Shown here piece by piece: positions 1 to 12,309 of a stretch of DNA of 64,000 nt. The DNA is from Crossaster papposus. Lineage: Eukaryota > Echinodermata > Asteroidea > Velatida > Solasteridae. The notes under the pieces are model-generated. The model saw only the letters and a program-made list of their open reading frames with translations, was not told the DNA's origin and did no database searches. The position numbers and the translations under genes were made by a program. Every line of letters begins with the position of its first letter. The stretch's first letter is position 1. Location: positions 2,604,001 to 2,668,000 of the forward strand of contig JBAIAA010000262.1 of the NCBI GenBank assembly GCA_037893245.1, read 5' to 3'.

Positions 1-59
1 AAGAAAGTGTCTAATTCGTCACTCTGAGTCGAGTACCTCAAGTCATACCAAAAACGTGT

Positions 60-131
60 TAGCAGAGCAAGGTTTCGATCTTCGGACCTCTGGGTTAAGG
101 GCCCAGCACGCTTCCACTGCGCAACTCTACT
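60..131 (-). pseudogene. tRNA-iMet-derived copy with a CTT anticodon
   Basis: The plus strand reads gggttaagggcccag, which gives the anticodon loop CCCTTAA and anticodon CTT (lysine). The T stem has one A-C mismatch and a G-U pair, and the acceptor has one G-U pair. T5 stop downstream. The same anticodon change is shared by several copies in the left and right sub-blocks (for example near 1250, 5000, 6220, 7180, 9130 and 24580), so it spread with the repeat unit. Confidence 0.5.
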
Positions 132-447
132 TCATATCAAGTTAGAAACAGCAAACAAAATGAAAGCAGACATTCTAAAAACATTCTAAAATATTTATTA
201 CATTTGAATAACAGTGAAGCAAAAATACCTCTTTAGCAGAGCGAGGTTTTGGTCTTCGGACCTCTGGGTTATGGGCCCAGCACGCTCTCACTGCAACACT
301 CTGTTTAACGAAAATGAAATCACTATCAAGGAAATAATTATCCTGAGCAGACCGAGGTTGTGGTCATCCGAACTCTCGGTTACTGACCAAGAAAGTGTAT
401 AATTCGTCACTGTGAGTCGAGTACCTCAAGTCATACCAAAAACCTGT

Positions 448-519
448 TAGCAGAGCGAGGTTTCGATTCTCGGACCTCTGGGTTATGGGCCCAGCACGCT
501 TCCACTGCGCCACTCTGCT
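448..519 (-). tRNA. tRNA-iMet (CAT) with the normal T loop and one T-stem mismatch
   Basis: 72 nt on the minus strand, with intact acceptor, D and anticodon arms and the unaltered initiator T loop ATCGAAA. The T stem is CGAGA/CCTCG, an A-C mismatch at the pair closing the loop. The B-box core TCGAAAC is normal, but the second G of the GG before it is A. The T5 stop follows after a 5-nt gap, as in other class A copies. Of the copies with a normal T loop this is the best preserved that I found. Confidence 0.5.
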
Positions 520-1816
520 TCATGTGAATTTAGAAACAGCAAACAAATTAAAGCAGACATTCTAAAAACATTCTAAAATAGTTATTATATTTGAATAACA
601 GTGAAGCAAACATACCTCTTTAGCAGAGCGAAGATTTGGTCTTCGGACCTCTGGGTTATGGGCCCAGCACGCTACCACTGCACCACTCTGCGTAACTATT
701 TTTAATGAAAATGAAATCACTATCAAGGAAATAATTATCCTGAGCAGACCGAGGTTGTGGTCATCCGAACTCTCAGTTACTGACCAAGAAAGTGTCTACT
801 TCGTCACTCTGAGTCGAGTACCTCAAGTCATACCAAAAACATGTTAGCAGAGCGAGGTTTCGATCTTCGGACCTCTGGGTTATGTGCCCAGCACGCTCCC
901 ACTGCTCCACTTTACTTCATGTAAATTTAGAAACAGCAAACAAAATGAAAGCAGACATTCTAAAAACATTCGAAAAATATTTATTAAATTTGAATAACAG
1001 TGAAGCAAAAATACCTCTTTAGCAGAGCGAGGTTTTGGTCTTCGGACCTCTGGGTTATGGGCCCAGCACGCACCCACTGCAACACTCTGCGTAACTATTT
1101 TTAATGAAAATGAAATCAATATCAAGGAAATAATTATCCTGAGCAGACCGAGATTGTGGTCATCCAAACTCTCGGTTACTGACCAAGAAAGTGTCTAATT
1201 CGTCACTCTGAGTCGAGTACCTCAAGTCATACCAAAAACGTGTTAGCAGAGCAAGGTTTCGATCTTCAGACCTCTGGGTTAAGGGCCCAGCACGCTTCCA
1301 CTGCGCCACTCTACTTCATGTAAAGTTAGAAACAGCAAACAAAATGAAAGCAGACATTCTAAAAACATTCTAAAATATTTATTACATTTGAATAACAGTG
1401 AAGCAAAAATACCTCCTTAGCAGAGCGAGGTTTTGGTCCTCGGACCTCTGGGTTATGTGCCCAGCACGCTCCCACTGATCCAATCTACTTCATGTAAATT
1501 TAGAAACAGCAAACAAAATAAAAGCATACATTCTAAAAACATTCTAAAATATTTATTAAATTTGAATAACAGTGAAGCAAAAATACCTCTTTAGCAGAGC
1601 GAGGTTTTGGTCTTCGGACCTCTGGGTTATGGGCCCAGCACGCTCTCACTGCAACACTCTGCATAACTATTTTTAACGAAAATGAAAATCTCTATCAAGG
1701 AAATAATTATCCTGAGCAGACCGAGGTTGTGGTCATCCGAACTCTCGGTTACTGACCAAGAAAATGTCTACTTCGTCACTCTGAGTCGAGTACCTCAAGT
1801 CATACCAAAAACTTGT

Positions 1817-1888
1817 TAGCAGAGCGATGTTTCGATCCTCGGACCTCTGGGTTATGGGCCCAGCACGCTTCCACTGCGCCACTCTGCT
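1817..1888 (-). pseudogene. tRNA-iMet-like copy, T-stem mismatch (969-bp unit, copy 1)
   Basis: Acceptor, D and anticodon arms are intact, with CAT anticodon and normal T loop ATCGAAA. The 3' side of the T stem is CATCG, which leaves a G-A mismatch against CGAGG and alters the last base of the B box. T5 stop 5 nt downstream. A tRNA with one T-stem mismatch could still be made; I list it as a pseudogene for caution. Confidence 0.5.
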
Positions 1889-2110
1889 TCATGTGAATTT
1901 AGAAACAGCAAACAAATTAAAGCAGACATTCTAAAAACATTCTAAAATAGTTATTATATTTGAATAACAGTGAAGCAAACATACCTCTTTAGCAGAGCGA
2001 GGATTTGGTCTTCAGACCTCTGGGTTATGGGCCCAGCACGCTCCCACTGCACCACTCTGCGTAACTATTGTTAATGAAAATGAAATCACTATCAAGGAAA
2101 TAATTATCCT

Positions 2111-2182
2111 GAGCAGACCGAGGTTGTGGTCATCCGAACTCTCGGTTACTGACCAAGAAAATGTCTACTTCGTCACTCTGAG
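2111..2182 (-). pseudogene. Representative class C cassette: old tRNA-iMet fossil
   Basis: A 72-nt segment that aligns to class A end to end with no gap. Counting the consensus by hand gives 50 identical positions of 72, including the acceptor remnants CAGAG and TCTGCT and the T-stem half CCTCG. The anticodon stem still pairs (CTTGG/CCGAG, one wobble), with loop TCAGTAA, anticodon AGT. A and B boxes are lost and no run of four T follows the 3' end. One copy sits in almost every A-B-C unit, always between a B and an A cassette. Confidence 0.6.
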
Positions 2183-2785
2183 TCGAGTACCTCAAGTCAT
2201 ACCAAAAACTTGTTAGCAGAGCGATGTTTCGATCCTCGGACCTCTGGGTTATGGGCCCCGCACGGTTCCACTGCTCCACTTTACTTCATGTAAATTTAGA
2301 AACAGCAAACAAAATGAAAGCAGACATTCTAAAACATTCTAAAATATTTATTACATTTGAATAACAGTGAAGCAAAAATACCTCCTTAGCAGAGCGAGGT
2401 TTTGGTCCTCGGACCTCTGGGTTATGTGCCCAGCACGCTCCCACTGATCCAATCTACTTCATGTAAATTTAGAAACAGCAAACAAAATAAAAGCATACAT
2501 TCTAAAAACATTCTAAAATATTTATTAAATTTGAATAACAGTGAAGCAAAAATACCTCTTTAGCAGAGCGAGGTTTTGGTCTTCGGACCTCTGGGTTATG
2601 GGCCCAGCACGCTCTCACTGCAACACTCTGCATAACTATTTTTAACGAAAATGAAAATCTCTATCAAGGAAATAATTATCCTGAGCAGACCGAGGTTGTG
2701 GTCATCCGAACTCTCGGTTACTGACCAAGAAAATGTCTACTTCGTCACTCTGAGTCGAGTACCTCAAGTCATACCAAAAACTTGT

Positions 2786-2857
2786 TAGCAGAGCGATGTT
2801 TCGATCCTCGGACCTCTGGGTTATGGGCCCAGCACGCTTCCACTGCGCCACTCTGCT
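2786..2857 (-). pseudogene. tRNA-iMet-like copy, T-stem mismatch (969-bp unit, copy 2)
   Basis: Same sequence type as 1817-1888, exactly 969 bp further on, with the same G-A mismatch in the T stem and the same downstream T5. Confidence 0.5.
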
Positions 2858-3529
2858 TCATGTGAATTTAGAAACAGCAAACAAATTAAAGCAGACATTC
2901 TAAAAACATTCTAAAATAGTTATTATATTTGAATAACAGTGAAGCAAACATACCTCTTTAGCAGAGCGAGGATTTGGTCTTCAGACCTCTGGGTTATGGG
3001 CCCAGCACGCTCCCACTGCACCACTCTGCGTAACTATTGTTAATGAAAATGAAATCACTATCAAGGAAATAATTATCCTGAGCAGACCGAGGTTGTGGTC
3101 ATCCGAACTCTCGGTTACTGACCAAGAAAATGTCTACTTCGTCACTCTGAGTCGAGTACCTCAAGTCATACCAAAAACTTGTTAGCAGAGCGATGTTTCG
3201 ATCCTCGGACCTCTGGGTTATGGGCCCCGCACGGTTCCACTGCTCCACTTTACTTCATGTAAATTTAGAAACAGCAAACAAAATGAAAGCAGACATTCTA
3301 AAACATTCTAAAATATTTATTACATTTGAATAACAGTGAAGCAAAAATACCTCCTTAGCAGAGCGAGGTTTTGGTCCTCGGACCTCTGGGTTATGTGCCC
3401 AGCACGCTCCCACTGATCCAATCTACTTCATGTAAATTTAGAAACAGCAAACAAAATAAAAGCATACATTCTAAAAACATTCTAAAATATTTATTAAATT
3501 TGAATAACAGTGAAGCAAAAATACCTCTT

Positions 3530-3601
3530 TAGCAGAGCGAGGTTTTGGTCTTCGGACCTCTGGGTTATGGGCCCAGCACGCTCTCACTGCAACACTCTGC
3601 A
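3530..3601 (-). pseudogene. Representative class B tRNA-iMet-derived cassette
   Basis: 72 nt, about 90% identical to class A. The anticodon arm and CAT anticodon are intact, but the first base no longer pairs, the D stem 5' side has become TTGC, and the T loop has lost the TCGA core (ACCAAAA), which removes the B box. A TTTTT run (plus strand 3517-3521) lies 8 nt downstream. Class B copies occur throughout the left array and are very probably not transcribed from their own promoters. Confidence 0.6.
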
Positions 3602-3753
3602 TAACTATTTTTAACGAAAATGAAATCTCTATCAAGGAAATAATTATCCTGAGCAGACCGAGGTTGTGGTCATCCGAACTCTCGGTTACTGACCAAGAAA
3701 ATGTTTACTTCGTCACTCTGAGTCGAGTACCTCAAGTCATACCAAAAACCTGT

Positions 3754-3825
3754 TAGCAGAGCGATGTTTCGATCCTCGGACCTCTGGGTTATGGGCCCAG
3801 CACGCTTCCACTGCGCCACTCTGCT
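3754..3825 (-). pseudogene. tRNA-iMet-like copy, T-stem mismatch (969-bp unit, copy 3)
   Basis: Third member of the 969-bp series; it lies 968 bp after the second because one A was lost from the spacer. Same T-stem mismatch. The base pattern between T5 and the tRNA is cctgt rather than cttgt on the plus strand. Confidence 0.5.
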
Positions 3826-5991
3826 TCATGTGAATTTAGAAACAGCAAACAAATTAAAGCAGACATTCTAAAAACATTCTAAAATAGTTATTATATTTGA
3901 ATAACAGTGAAGCAAACATACCTCTTTAGCAGAGCGAGGATTTGGTCTTCAGACCTCTGGGTTATGGGCCCAGCACGCTCCCACTGCACCACTCTGCGTA
4001 ACTATTGTTAATGAAAATGAAATCACTATCAAGGAAATAATTATCCTGAGCAGACCGAGGTTGTGGTCATCCGAACTCTCGGTTACTGACCAAGAAAATG
4101 TCTACTTCGTCACTCTGAGTCGAGTACCTCAAGTCATACCAAAAACTTGTTAGCAGAGCGATGTTTCGATCCTCGGACCTCTGGGTTATGGGCCCCGCAC
4201 GGTTCCACTGCTCCACTTTACTTCATGTAAATTTAGAAACAGCAAACAAAATGAAAGCAGACATTCTAAAACATTCTAAAATATTTATTAAATTTGAATA
4301 ACAGTGAAGCAAAAATACCTCTTTAGCAGAGCGAGGTTTTGGTCTTCGGACCTCTGGGTTATGGGCCCAGCACGCTTCCACTGCAACACTCTGCATAACT
4401 ATTTTTAATGAAAATGAAATCACTATCAAGGAAATAATTATCCTGAGCAGACCAAGGTTGTGGTCATCCGAACTCTCGGTTACTGACCAAGAAAGTGTCT
4501 ACTTCGTCACTTTGAGTCGAGTACCTCAAGTCATACCAAAAACCTGTTAACAGAGCGAGGTTTCTATTCTCGGACCTCTGGGTTATGGGCCCAGCACGCT
4601 TCCACTGCGCCACTCTGCTTCATGTGAATTTAGAAACAGCAAACAAATTAAAGCAGACATTCTAAAAACATTCTAAAATATTTATTATATTTGAATAACA
4701 GTGAAGCACACATACCTCTTTAGCATTAGCAGAGCGAAGATTTGGTCTTCGGACCTCTGGGTTATGGGCCCAGCACGCTCCCACTGCACCACTCTGCGTA
4801 AATATTTTTAATGAAAATGAAATCACTATCAAGGAAATAATTATCCTAAGCAGACCGAGGTTGTGGTCATCCGAACTCTCGGTTACTGACCAAGAAAGTG
4901 TCTACTTCGTCACTCTGAGTCGAGTACCTCAAGTCATACCTAAAACATGTTAGCAGAGCAAGGTTTCGATCTTCGGACCTCTGGGTTAAGGACCCAACAC
5001 GCTTCCACTGCGCCACTCTGCTTCATATAAATTTAGAAACAGCAAACGAATGGAAAGCAGACATTCGAAAAACATTTTAAAATATTTATTACATTTGAAT
5101 AACAGTGAAGCAAAAATACCTCTTTAGCAGAGCGAGGTTTTGGTCCTCGGACCTCTGGGTTATGTGCCCAGCACGCTTCCACTGCGCCACTCTGCTTCAT
5201 ATAAATTTAGAAACAGCGAACAAAATGAAAGCAGACATTCTAAAAACATTCTAAAATATTTATTAAATTTGAATAACAGTGAAGCCAAAATACCTCTTTA
5301 GCAGTGCGAGGTTTTGGTCTTCGGACCTCTGGGTTATGGGCCCAGCACGCTCTCACTGCAACACTCTGCATAACTATTTTTAATGAAAATGAAATCACTA
5401 TCAAGGAAATAATTATCCTGAGCAGACCGAGGTTGTGGTCATCCGAACTCTCGGTTACTGACCAAGAAAATGTCTACTTCGTCACTCTGAGTCGAGTACC
5501 TCAAGTCATACCAAAAACTTGTTAGCAGAGCGATGTTTCGATCCTCGGACCTCTGGGTTATGGGCCCCGCACGGTTCCACTGCGCCACTCTGCTTCATAT
5601 GAATTTAGAAACAGCAAACAAAATGAAAGCAGACATTCTATAAACATTTTAACATATTTATTACATTTGAATAACAGTGAAGCAAAAATACCTCTTTAGT
5701 AGAGCGAGGTTTTGGTCTTCGGACCTCTGGGTTATGTGCCCAGCACGCTCCCACTGATCCAATCTACTTCATGTAAATTTAGAAACAGCAAACAAAATAA
5801 AAGCATACATTCTAAAAACATTCTAAAATATTTATTAAATTTGAATAACAGTGAAGCAAAAATACCTCTTTAGCAGAGCGAGGTTTTGGTCTTCGGACCT
5901 CTGGGTTATGGGCCCAGCACGCTCTCACTGCAACACTCTGCGTAACTATTTTTAATGAAAATGAAATCACTATCAATGAAATAATTATCCT

Positions 5992-6063
5992 GAGCAGACC
6001 GAGGTTGTGGTCATCCGAACTCTCAGTTACTGACCAAGAAAGTGTCTACTTCGTCACTCTGAG
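5992..6063 (-). pseudogene. Class C cassette, first of a tandem pair
   Basis: Normal class C cassette, but followed on the plus strand by gagtcattatatcaatg, so the A and B cassettes that should come next are missing and a second C begins 99 bp later. Confidence 0.55.
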
Positions 6064-6090
6064 TCATTATATCAATGAAATAATTATCCT

Positions 6091-6162
6091 GAGCAGACCG
6101 AGGTTGTGGTCATCCGAACTCTCAGTTACTGACCAAGAAAGTGTCTACTTCGTCACTCTGAG
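6091..6162 (-). pseudogene. Class C cassette, second of a tandem pair
   Basis: Same sequence as the C cassette at 5992-6063, at a distance of 99 bp. The linker tatcaatgaaataattatcc is repeated too, so this is a local 99-bp tandem duplication or an unequal exchange. Confidence 0.55.
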
Positions 6163-6193
6163 TCGAGTACCTCAAGTCATACCAAAAACATGT

Positions 6194-6265
6194 TAGCAGA
6201 GCGAGGTTTCGATCTTCGGACCTCTGGGTTAAGGACCCAACACGCTTCCACTGCTCCACTTTACT
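6194..6265 (-). pseudogene. tRNA-iMet-derived copy with a CTT anticodon, further decayed
   Basis: The anticodon loop reads TCCTTAA from plus-strand ttaagga. The D-arm side and the 5' acceptor half (ctttact on the plus strand) are also changed, so the acceptor no longer pairs fully. It keeps the T5 stop. Confidence 0.5.
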
Positions 6266-7736
6266 TCATGTAAATTTAGAAACAGCAAACAAAATGAAAG
6301 CAGACATTCGAAAAACATTCTAAAATATTTATTACATTTGAATAACAGTGAAGCAAAAATACCTCTTTAGCAGAGCGAGGTTTTGGTCTTCGGACCTCTG
6401 GGTTATGGGCCCAGCACGCTCCCACTGCAACACTCTGCGTAACTATTTTTAATGAAAATGAAATCACTATCAAGGAAATAATTATCCTGAGCAGACCGAG
6501 GTTGTGGTCATCTGAACTCTCGGTTACTGACCAAGAAAGTGTCTACTTCGTCACTCTGAGTCGAGTACCTCAAGTCATACCTAAAACATGTTAGCAGAGC
6601 GAGGTTTCGATCTTCGTACCTTTGGGTTAAGGACCCAACACGCTTCCACTGCGCCACTCTGCTTCATATAAATTTAGAAACAGCAAACGAATGGAAAGCA
6701 GACATTCTAAAAACATTTTAAAATATTTATTACATTTGAATAACAGTGAAGCAAAAATACCTCTTTAGCAGAGCGAGGTTTTGGTCCTCGGACCTCTGGG
6801 TTATGTGCCCAGCACGCTCCCACTGCTCCACTTTACTTCATGTAAATTTAGAAACAGCAAACAAAATGAAAGCAGACATTCTAAAAACATTCGAAAAATA
6901 TTTATTAAATTTGAATAACAGTGAAGCAAAAATACCTCTTTAGCAGAGCGAGGTTTTGGTCTTCGGACCTCTGGGTTATGGGCCCAGCACGCTCCCACTG
7001 CAACACTCTGCGTAACTATTTTTAATGAAAATGAAATCAACATCAAGGAAATAATTATCCTGAGCAGACCGAGATTGTGGTCATCCGAACTCTCGGTTAC
7101 TGACCAAGAAAGTGTCTAATTCGTCACTCTGAGTCGAGTACCTCAAGTCATACCAAAAACGTGTTAGCAGAGCAAGGTTTCGATCTTCAGACCTCTGGGT
7201 TAAGGGCCCAGCACGCTTCCACTGCGCCAATCTACTTCATGTAAAGTTAGAAACAGCAAACAAAATGAAAGCAGACATTCTAAAAACATTCTAAAATATT
7301 TATTACATTTGAATAACAGTGAAGCAAAAATACCTCCTTAGCAGAGCGAGGTTTTGGTCCTCGGACCTCTGGGTTATGTGCCCAGCACGCTCCCACTGAT
7401 CCAATCTACTTCATGTAAATTTAGAAACAGCAAACAAAATAAAAGCATACATTCTAAAAACATTCTAAAATATTTATTAAATTTGAATAACAGTGAAGCA
7501 AAAATACCTCTTTAGCAGAGCGAGGTTTTGGTCTTCGGACCTCTGGGTTATGGGCCCAGCACGCTCTCACTGCAACACTCTGCATAACTATTTTTAACGA
7601 AAATGAAATCTCTATCAAGGAAATAATTATCCTGAGCAGACCGAGGTTGTGGTCATCCGAACTCTCGGTTACTGACCAAGAAAATGTCTACTTCGTCACT
7701 CTGAGTCGAGTACCTCAAGTCATACCAAAAACTTGT

Positions 7737-7808
7737 TAGCAGAGCGATGTTTCGATCCTCGGACCTCTGGGTTATGGGCCCAGCACGCTTCCACTGCGCC
7801 ACTCTGCT
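7737..7808 (-). pseudogene. tRNA-iMet-like copy, T-stem mismatch
   Basis: Same type as 1817-1888: CAT anticodon, ATCGAAA T loop, a single G-A mismatch in the T stem and a T5 stop. It is repeated at 9675-9746, offset 1938. Confidence 0.5.
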
Positions 7809-9674
7809 TCATGTGAATTTAGAAACAGCAAACAAATTAAAGCAGACATTCTAAAAACATTCTAAAATAGTTATTATATTTGAATAACAGTGAAGCAAAC
7901 ATACCTCTTTAGCAGAGCGAGGATTTGGTCTTCAGACCTCTGGCTAATGGGCCCAGCACGCTCCCACTGCACCACTCTGCGTAACTATTGTTAATGAAAA
8001 TGAAATCACTATCAAGGAAATAATTATCCTGAGCAGACCGAGGTTGTGGTCATCCGAACTCTCGGTTACTGACCAAGAAAATGTCTACTTCGTCACTCTG
8101 AGTCGAGTACCTCAAGTCATACCAAAAACTTGTTAGCAGAGCGATGTTTCGATCCTCGGACCTCTGGGTTATGGGCCCCGCACGGTTCCACTGCTCCACT
8201 TTACTTCATGTAAATTTAGAAACAGCAAACAAAATGAAAGCAGACATTCTAAAACATTCTAAAATATTTATTAAATTTGAATAACAGTGAAGCAAAAATA
8301 CCTCTTTAGCAGAGCGAGGTTTTGGTCTTCGGACCTCTGGGTTATGGGCCCAGCACGCTCCCACTGCAACACTCTGCATAACTATTTTTAATGAAAATGA
8401 AATCACTATCAAGGAAATAATTATCCTGAGCAGACCAAGGTTGTGGTCATCCGAACTCTCGGTTACTGACCAAGAAAGTGTCTACTTCGTCACTTTGAGT
8501 CGAGTACCTCAAGTCATACCAAAAACCTGTTAACAGAGCGAGGTTTCTATTCTCGGACCTCTGGGTTATGGGCCCAGCACGCTTCCACTGCGCCACTCTG
8601 CTTCATGTGAATTTAGAAACAGCAAACAAATTAAAGCAGACATTCTAAAAACATTCTAAAATAATTATTATATTTGAATAACAGTGAAGCAAAAATACCT
8701 CTTTAGCAGAGCGAGGTTTTGGTCCTCGGACCTCTGGGTTATGTGCCCAGCACGCTCCCACTGCTCCACTTTACTTCATGTAAATTTAGAAACAGCAAAC
8801 AAAATGAAAGCAGACATTCTAAAAACATTCGAAAAATATTTATTAAAATTGAATAACAGTGAAGCAAAAATACCTCTTTAGCAGAGCGAGGTTTTGGTCT
8901 TCGGACCTCTGGGTTATGGGCCCAGCACGCACCCACTGCAACACTCTGCGTAACTATTTTTAATGAAAATGAAATCAACATCAAGGAAATAATTATCCTG
9001 AGCAGACCGAGATTGTGGTCATCCGAACTCTCGGTTACTGACCAAGAAAGTGTCTAATTCGTCACTCTGAGTCGAGTACCTCAAGTCATACCAAAAACGT
9101 GTTAGCAGAGCAAGGTTTCGATCTTCAGACCTCTGGGTTAAGGGCCCAGCACGCTTCCACTGCGCCAATCTACTTCATGTAAAGTTAGAAACAGCAAACA
9201 AAATGAAAGCAGACATTCTAAAAACATTCTAAAATATTTATTACATTTGAATAACAGTGAAGCAAAAATACCTCCTTAGCAGAGCGAGGTTTTGGTCCTC
9301 GGACCTCTGGGTTATGTGCCCAGCACGCTCCCACTGATCCAATCTACTTCATGTAAATTTAGAAACAGCAAACAAAATAAAAGCATACATTCTAAAAACA
9401 TTCTAAAATATTTATTAAATTTGAATAACAGTGAAGCAAAAATACCTCTTTAGCAGAGCGAGGTTTTGGTCTTCGGACCTCTGGGTTATGGGCCCAGCAC
9501 GCTCTCACTGCAACACTCTGCATAACTATTTTTAACGAAAATGAAATCTCTATCAAGGAAATAATTATCCTGAGCAGACCGAGGTTGTGGTCATCCGAAC
9601 TCTCGGTTACTGACCAAGAAAATGTCTACTTCGTCACTCTGAGTCGAGTACCTCAAGTCATACCAAAAACTTGT

Positions 9675-9746
9675 TAGCAGAGCGATGTTTCGATCCTCGG
9701 ACCTCTGGGTTATGGGCCCAGCACGCTTCCACTGCGCCACTCTGCT
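9675..9746 (-). pseudogene. tRNA-iMet-like copy, T-stem mismatch
   Basis: Counterpart of 7737-7808 at the 1938-bp offset, with the same sequence features. Confidence 0.5.
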
Positions 9747-12135
9747 TCATGTGAATTTAGAAACAGCAAACAAATTAAAGCAGACATTCTAAAAACATTC
9801 TAAAATAGTTATTATATTTGAATAACAGTGAAGCAAACATACCTCTTTAGCAGAGCGAGGTTTTGGTCCTCGGACCTCTGGGTTATGTGCCCAGCACGCT
9901 CCCACTGCTCCACTCTACTTCATGTAAATTTAGAAACAGCAAACAAAATGAAAGCAGACATTCTAAAACATTCTAAAATATTTATTAAAATTGAATAACA
10001 GTGAAGCAAAAATACCTCCTTAGCAGAGCGAGGTTTTGGTCCTCGGACCTCTGGGTTATGGGCCCAGCACGCTCCCACTGCAACACTCTGCGTAACTATT
10101 TAAATGAAAATGAAATCACTATCAAGGAAATAATTATCCTGAGCAGACCGAGATTGTGGTCATCCGAACTATTGGTTACTGACCAAGAAAGTGTCTAATT
10201 CGTCACTCTGGTCATACCAAAAACTTGTTAGCAGAGCGATGTTTCGATCCTCGGACCTCTGGGTTATGTGCCCAGCATGATTCCACTGCGCCACTCTGCT
10301 TCATTTGAATTTAGAAACTGCAAACAAAATTAAAGCACACATTCTAAAAACATTTTAAAATATTTATTACATTTGAATAACAGTGAAGCAAAAATACCTC
10401 TTTAGCAGAGCGAGGCTTTGGTCTTCGGACCTCTGGGTTATGGGCCCAGCACGCTCCCACTGCAACACTCTGCATAACTATTTTTAAGGAAAATGAAATC
10501 ACTATCAAGGAAATAATTTTCCTGAGCAGACCAAGGTTGTGGTCATCCGAACTCTCGGTTACTGACCTAGAAAGTGTCTACTTCGTCACTCTGAGTGGAG
10601 TACCTCAAGTCATACCAAAAACCTGTTAGCAGAGCGAGGTTTCGATTCTCAGACCTCTGGGTTATGGGCCCAACACGCTTCCACTGCGCCACTCTGCTTC
10701 ATGTGAATTTAGAAACAGCAAACAAATTAAAGCAGACATTCTAAAAACATTCTAAAATAGTTATTATATTTGAATAACAGTGAAGCAAACATACCTCTTT
10801 AACAGAGCGAAGATTTGGTCTTCGGACCTCTGGGTTATGGGCCCAGCACGCTCTCACTGCAATACTCTGCATAACTATTTTTAATGAAAATGAAATCACT
10901 ATCAAGGAAATAATTATCCTGAGCAGACCGAGGTTGTGGTCATCCGAACTCTCGGTTACTGACCAAGAAAGTGTCTACTTCGTCACTCTGAGTCGAGTAC
11001 CTCAAGTCATTCCAAAAACCTGTTAGCAGAGCGAGGTACCGATCCTCGGACCTCTGGGTTATGGGCCCAGCACGATTCCACTGCACCACTCTGCTGCATT
11101 TGAATTTAGAAACAGCAAACAAAATTAAAGCACACATTCTAAAAACATTCTAAAATAGTTATTACATTTGAATTACAGTGAAGCAAAAATACCTCTTTAG
11201 CAGAGCGAGGTTTTGGTCCTCGGACCTCTGGGTTATGTGCCCAGCACGCTCCCACTGCTCCACTCTACTTCATGTAAATTTAGAAACAGCAAACAAAATG
11301 AAAGCAGACATTCTAAAACATTATAAAATATTTATTAAATTTGAATCACAGTGAAGCAAAAATTCCTCTTTAGCAGAGCGAGGTTTTGGTCTTCGGACCT
11401 CTGGGTTATGGGCCCAGTACGCTCCCACTGCAACACTCTGCTTCATGTGAATTTAGAAATAGCAAACAAAATTAAAGCACACATTCTAAAAACATTCTAA
11501 AATAGTTATTACATTTGAATAACAGTGAAGCAAAAATACCTCTTTAGCAGAGCGAGGTTTTGGTCCTCGGAATTCTTGGTTATGGGCCCAGCACGCTCCC
11601 ACTGCACCACTTTGCGTAACTATTTTTAATGAAAATGAAATCACTATCAAGGAAATAATTATCCTGATCAGACCGAGGTTGTGGTCTTCCGAACTCTCGG
11701 TTACTGACCAAGAAAGTGTCTACTTCGTCACTCTGAGTCGAGTACCTCAAGTCATACCAAAAACATGTTAGCAGAGCGAGGTTTCGATCTTCGGACCTCT
11801 GGGTTAAGGACGCAACACGCTTCCACTGCGCCACTCTACTTCATGTAAATTTAGAAACAGCAAACAAAATAGTTATTATATTTGAATAACAGTGAAGCAA
11901 AAATAAATCTTTAGCAGAGCGAGGTTTTGGTCTTCGGACCTGTGGGTTATGGGCCCAGCGCGCTCCCACTGCACCAGTCTGCGTAACTATTTAAAATGAA
12001 AATGAAATCACTATCAAGGAAATAATTATCCTGAGCAGACCGAGGTTGTGGTCATCCGAACTCTCGGTTACTGACCAAGAAAGTGTCTACTTCGTCACTC
12101 TGAGTCGAGTACCTCAAGTCATACCAAAAACTTGT

Positions 12136-12207
12136 TAGCAGAGCGAGGTTTCGATCCTCGGACCTCTGGGTTATTGGCCCAGCACGAGTCCACTGCGCCA
12201 CTCTGCT
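12136..12207 (-). pseudogene. tRNA-iMet-derived copy with an AAT anticodon
   Basis: Perfect T arm and acceptor, but the plus strand reads gggttattggcccag, so the anticodon loop is CCAATAA and the anticodon AAT (isoleucine) rather than CAT. The D arm carries the cgagtcc change. T5 stop 5 nt downstream. This is probably a neutral change in a non-functional copy. Confidence 0.5.
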
Positions 12208-12309
12208 TCATGTGAATTTAGAAACAGCAACAAAAATAAAAGCAGACATTATAAAAACATTCTAAAATATTTATTACATTTGAATAACAGTGAATCAAAA
12301 ATACCTCTT

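Larger units (their letters stand above)
1411..4316 (-). repeat. Three tandem copies of a 969-bp higher-order unit
   Basis: The marker acctccttagcagagc starts at 1411, 2380 and 3349, exactly 969 bp apart, and the landmark gcataactat recurs at 1661, 2630 and 3599. Each unit holds A, B and C cassettes plus extra B-type ones. The third copy has lost one A in gaaaatgaaatctct and at its end (4317) passes into a different B-type cassette. The copies look almost identical by eye, so the expansion is recent or recently homogenised. Confidence 0.85.
1..10200 (-). repeat. Left sub-block of the tRNA-iMet satellite (969-bp and 1938-bp families)
   Basis: This part of the array is marked by spacers reading gaagcaaacatacctcttta, by class A copies with gcgatgtttcgatcc in the T arm, and by copies whose anticodon loop reads ttaaggg on the plus strand. 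Segments recur at offsets of 969 bp (1411, 2380, 3349), 1938 bp (about 6800 and 8739) and 3983 bp (about 4223 and 8206). The right edge is approximate: near 10210 a unit has lost about 15 bp between the class C cassette and the next A cassette, and the unit composition changes after it. Confidence 0.75.
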
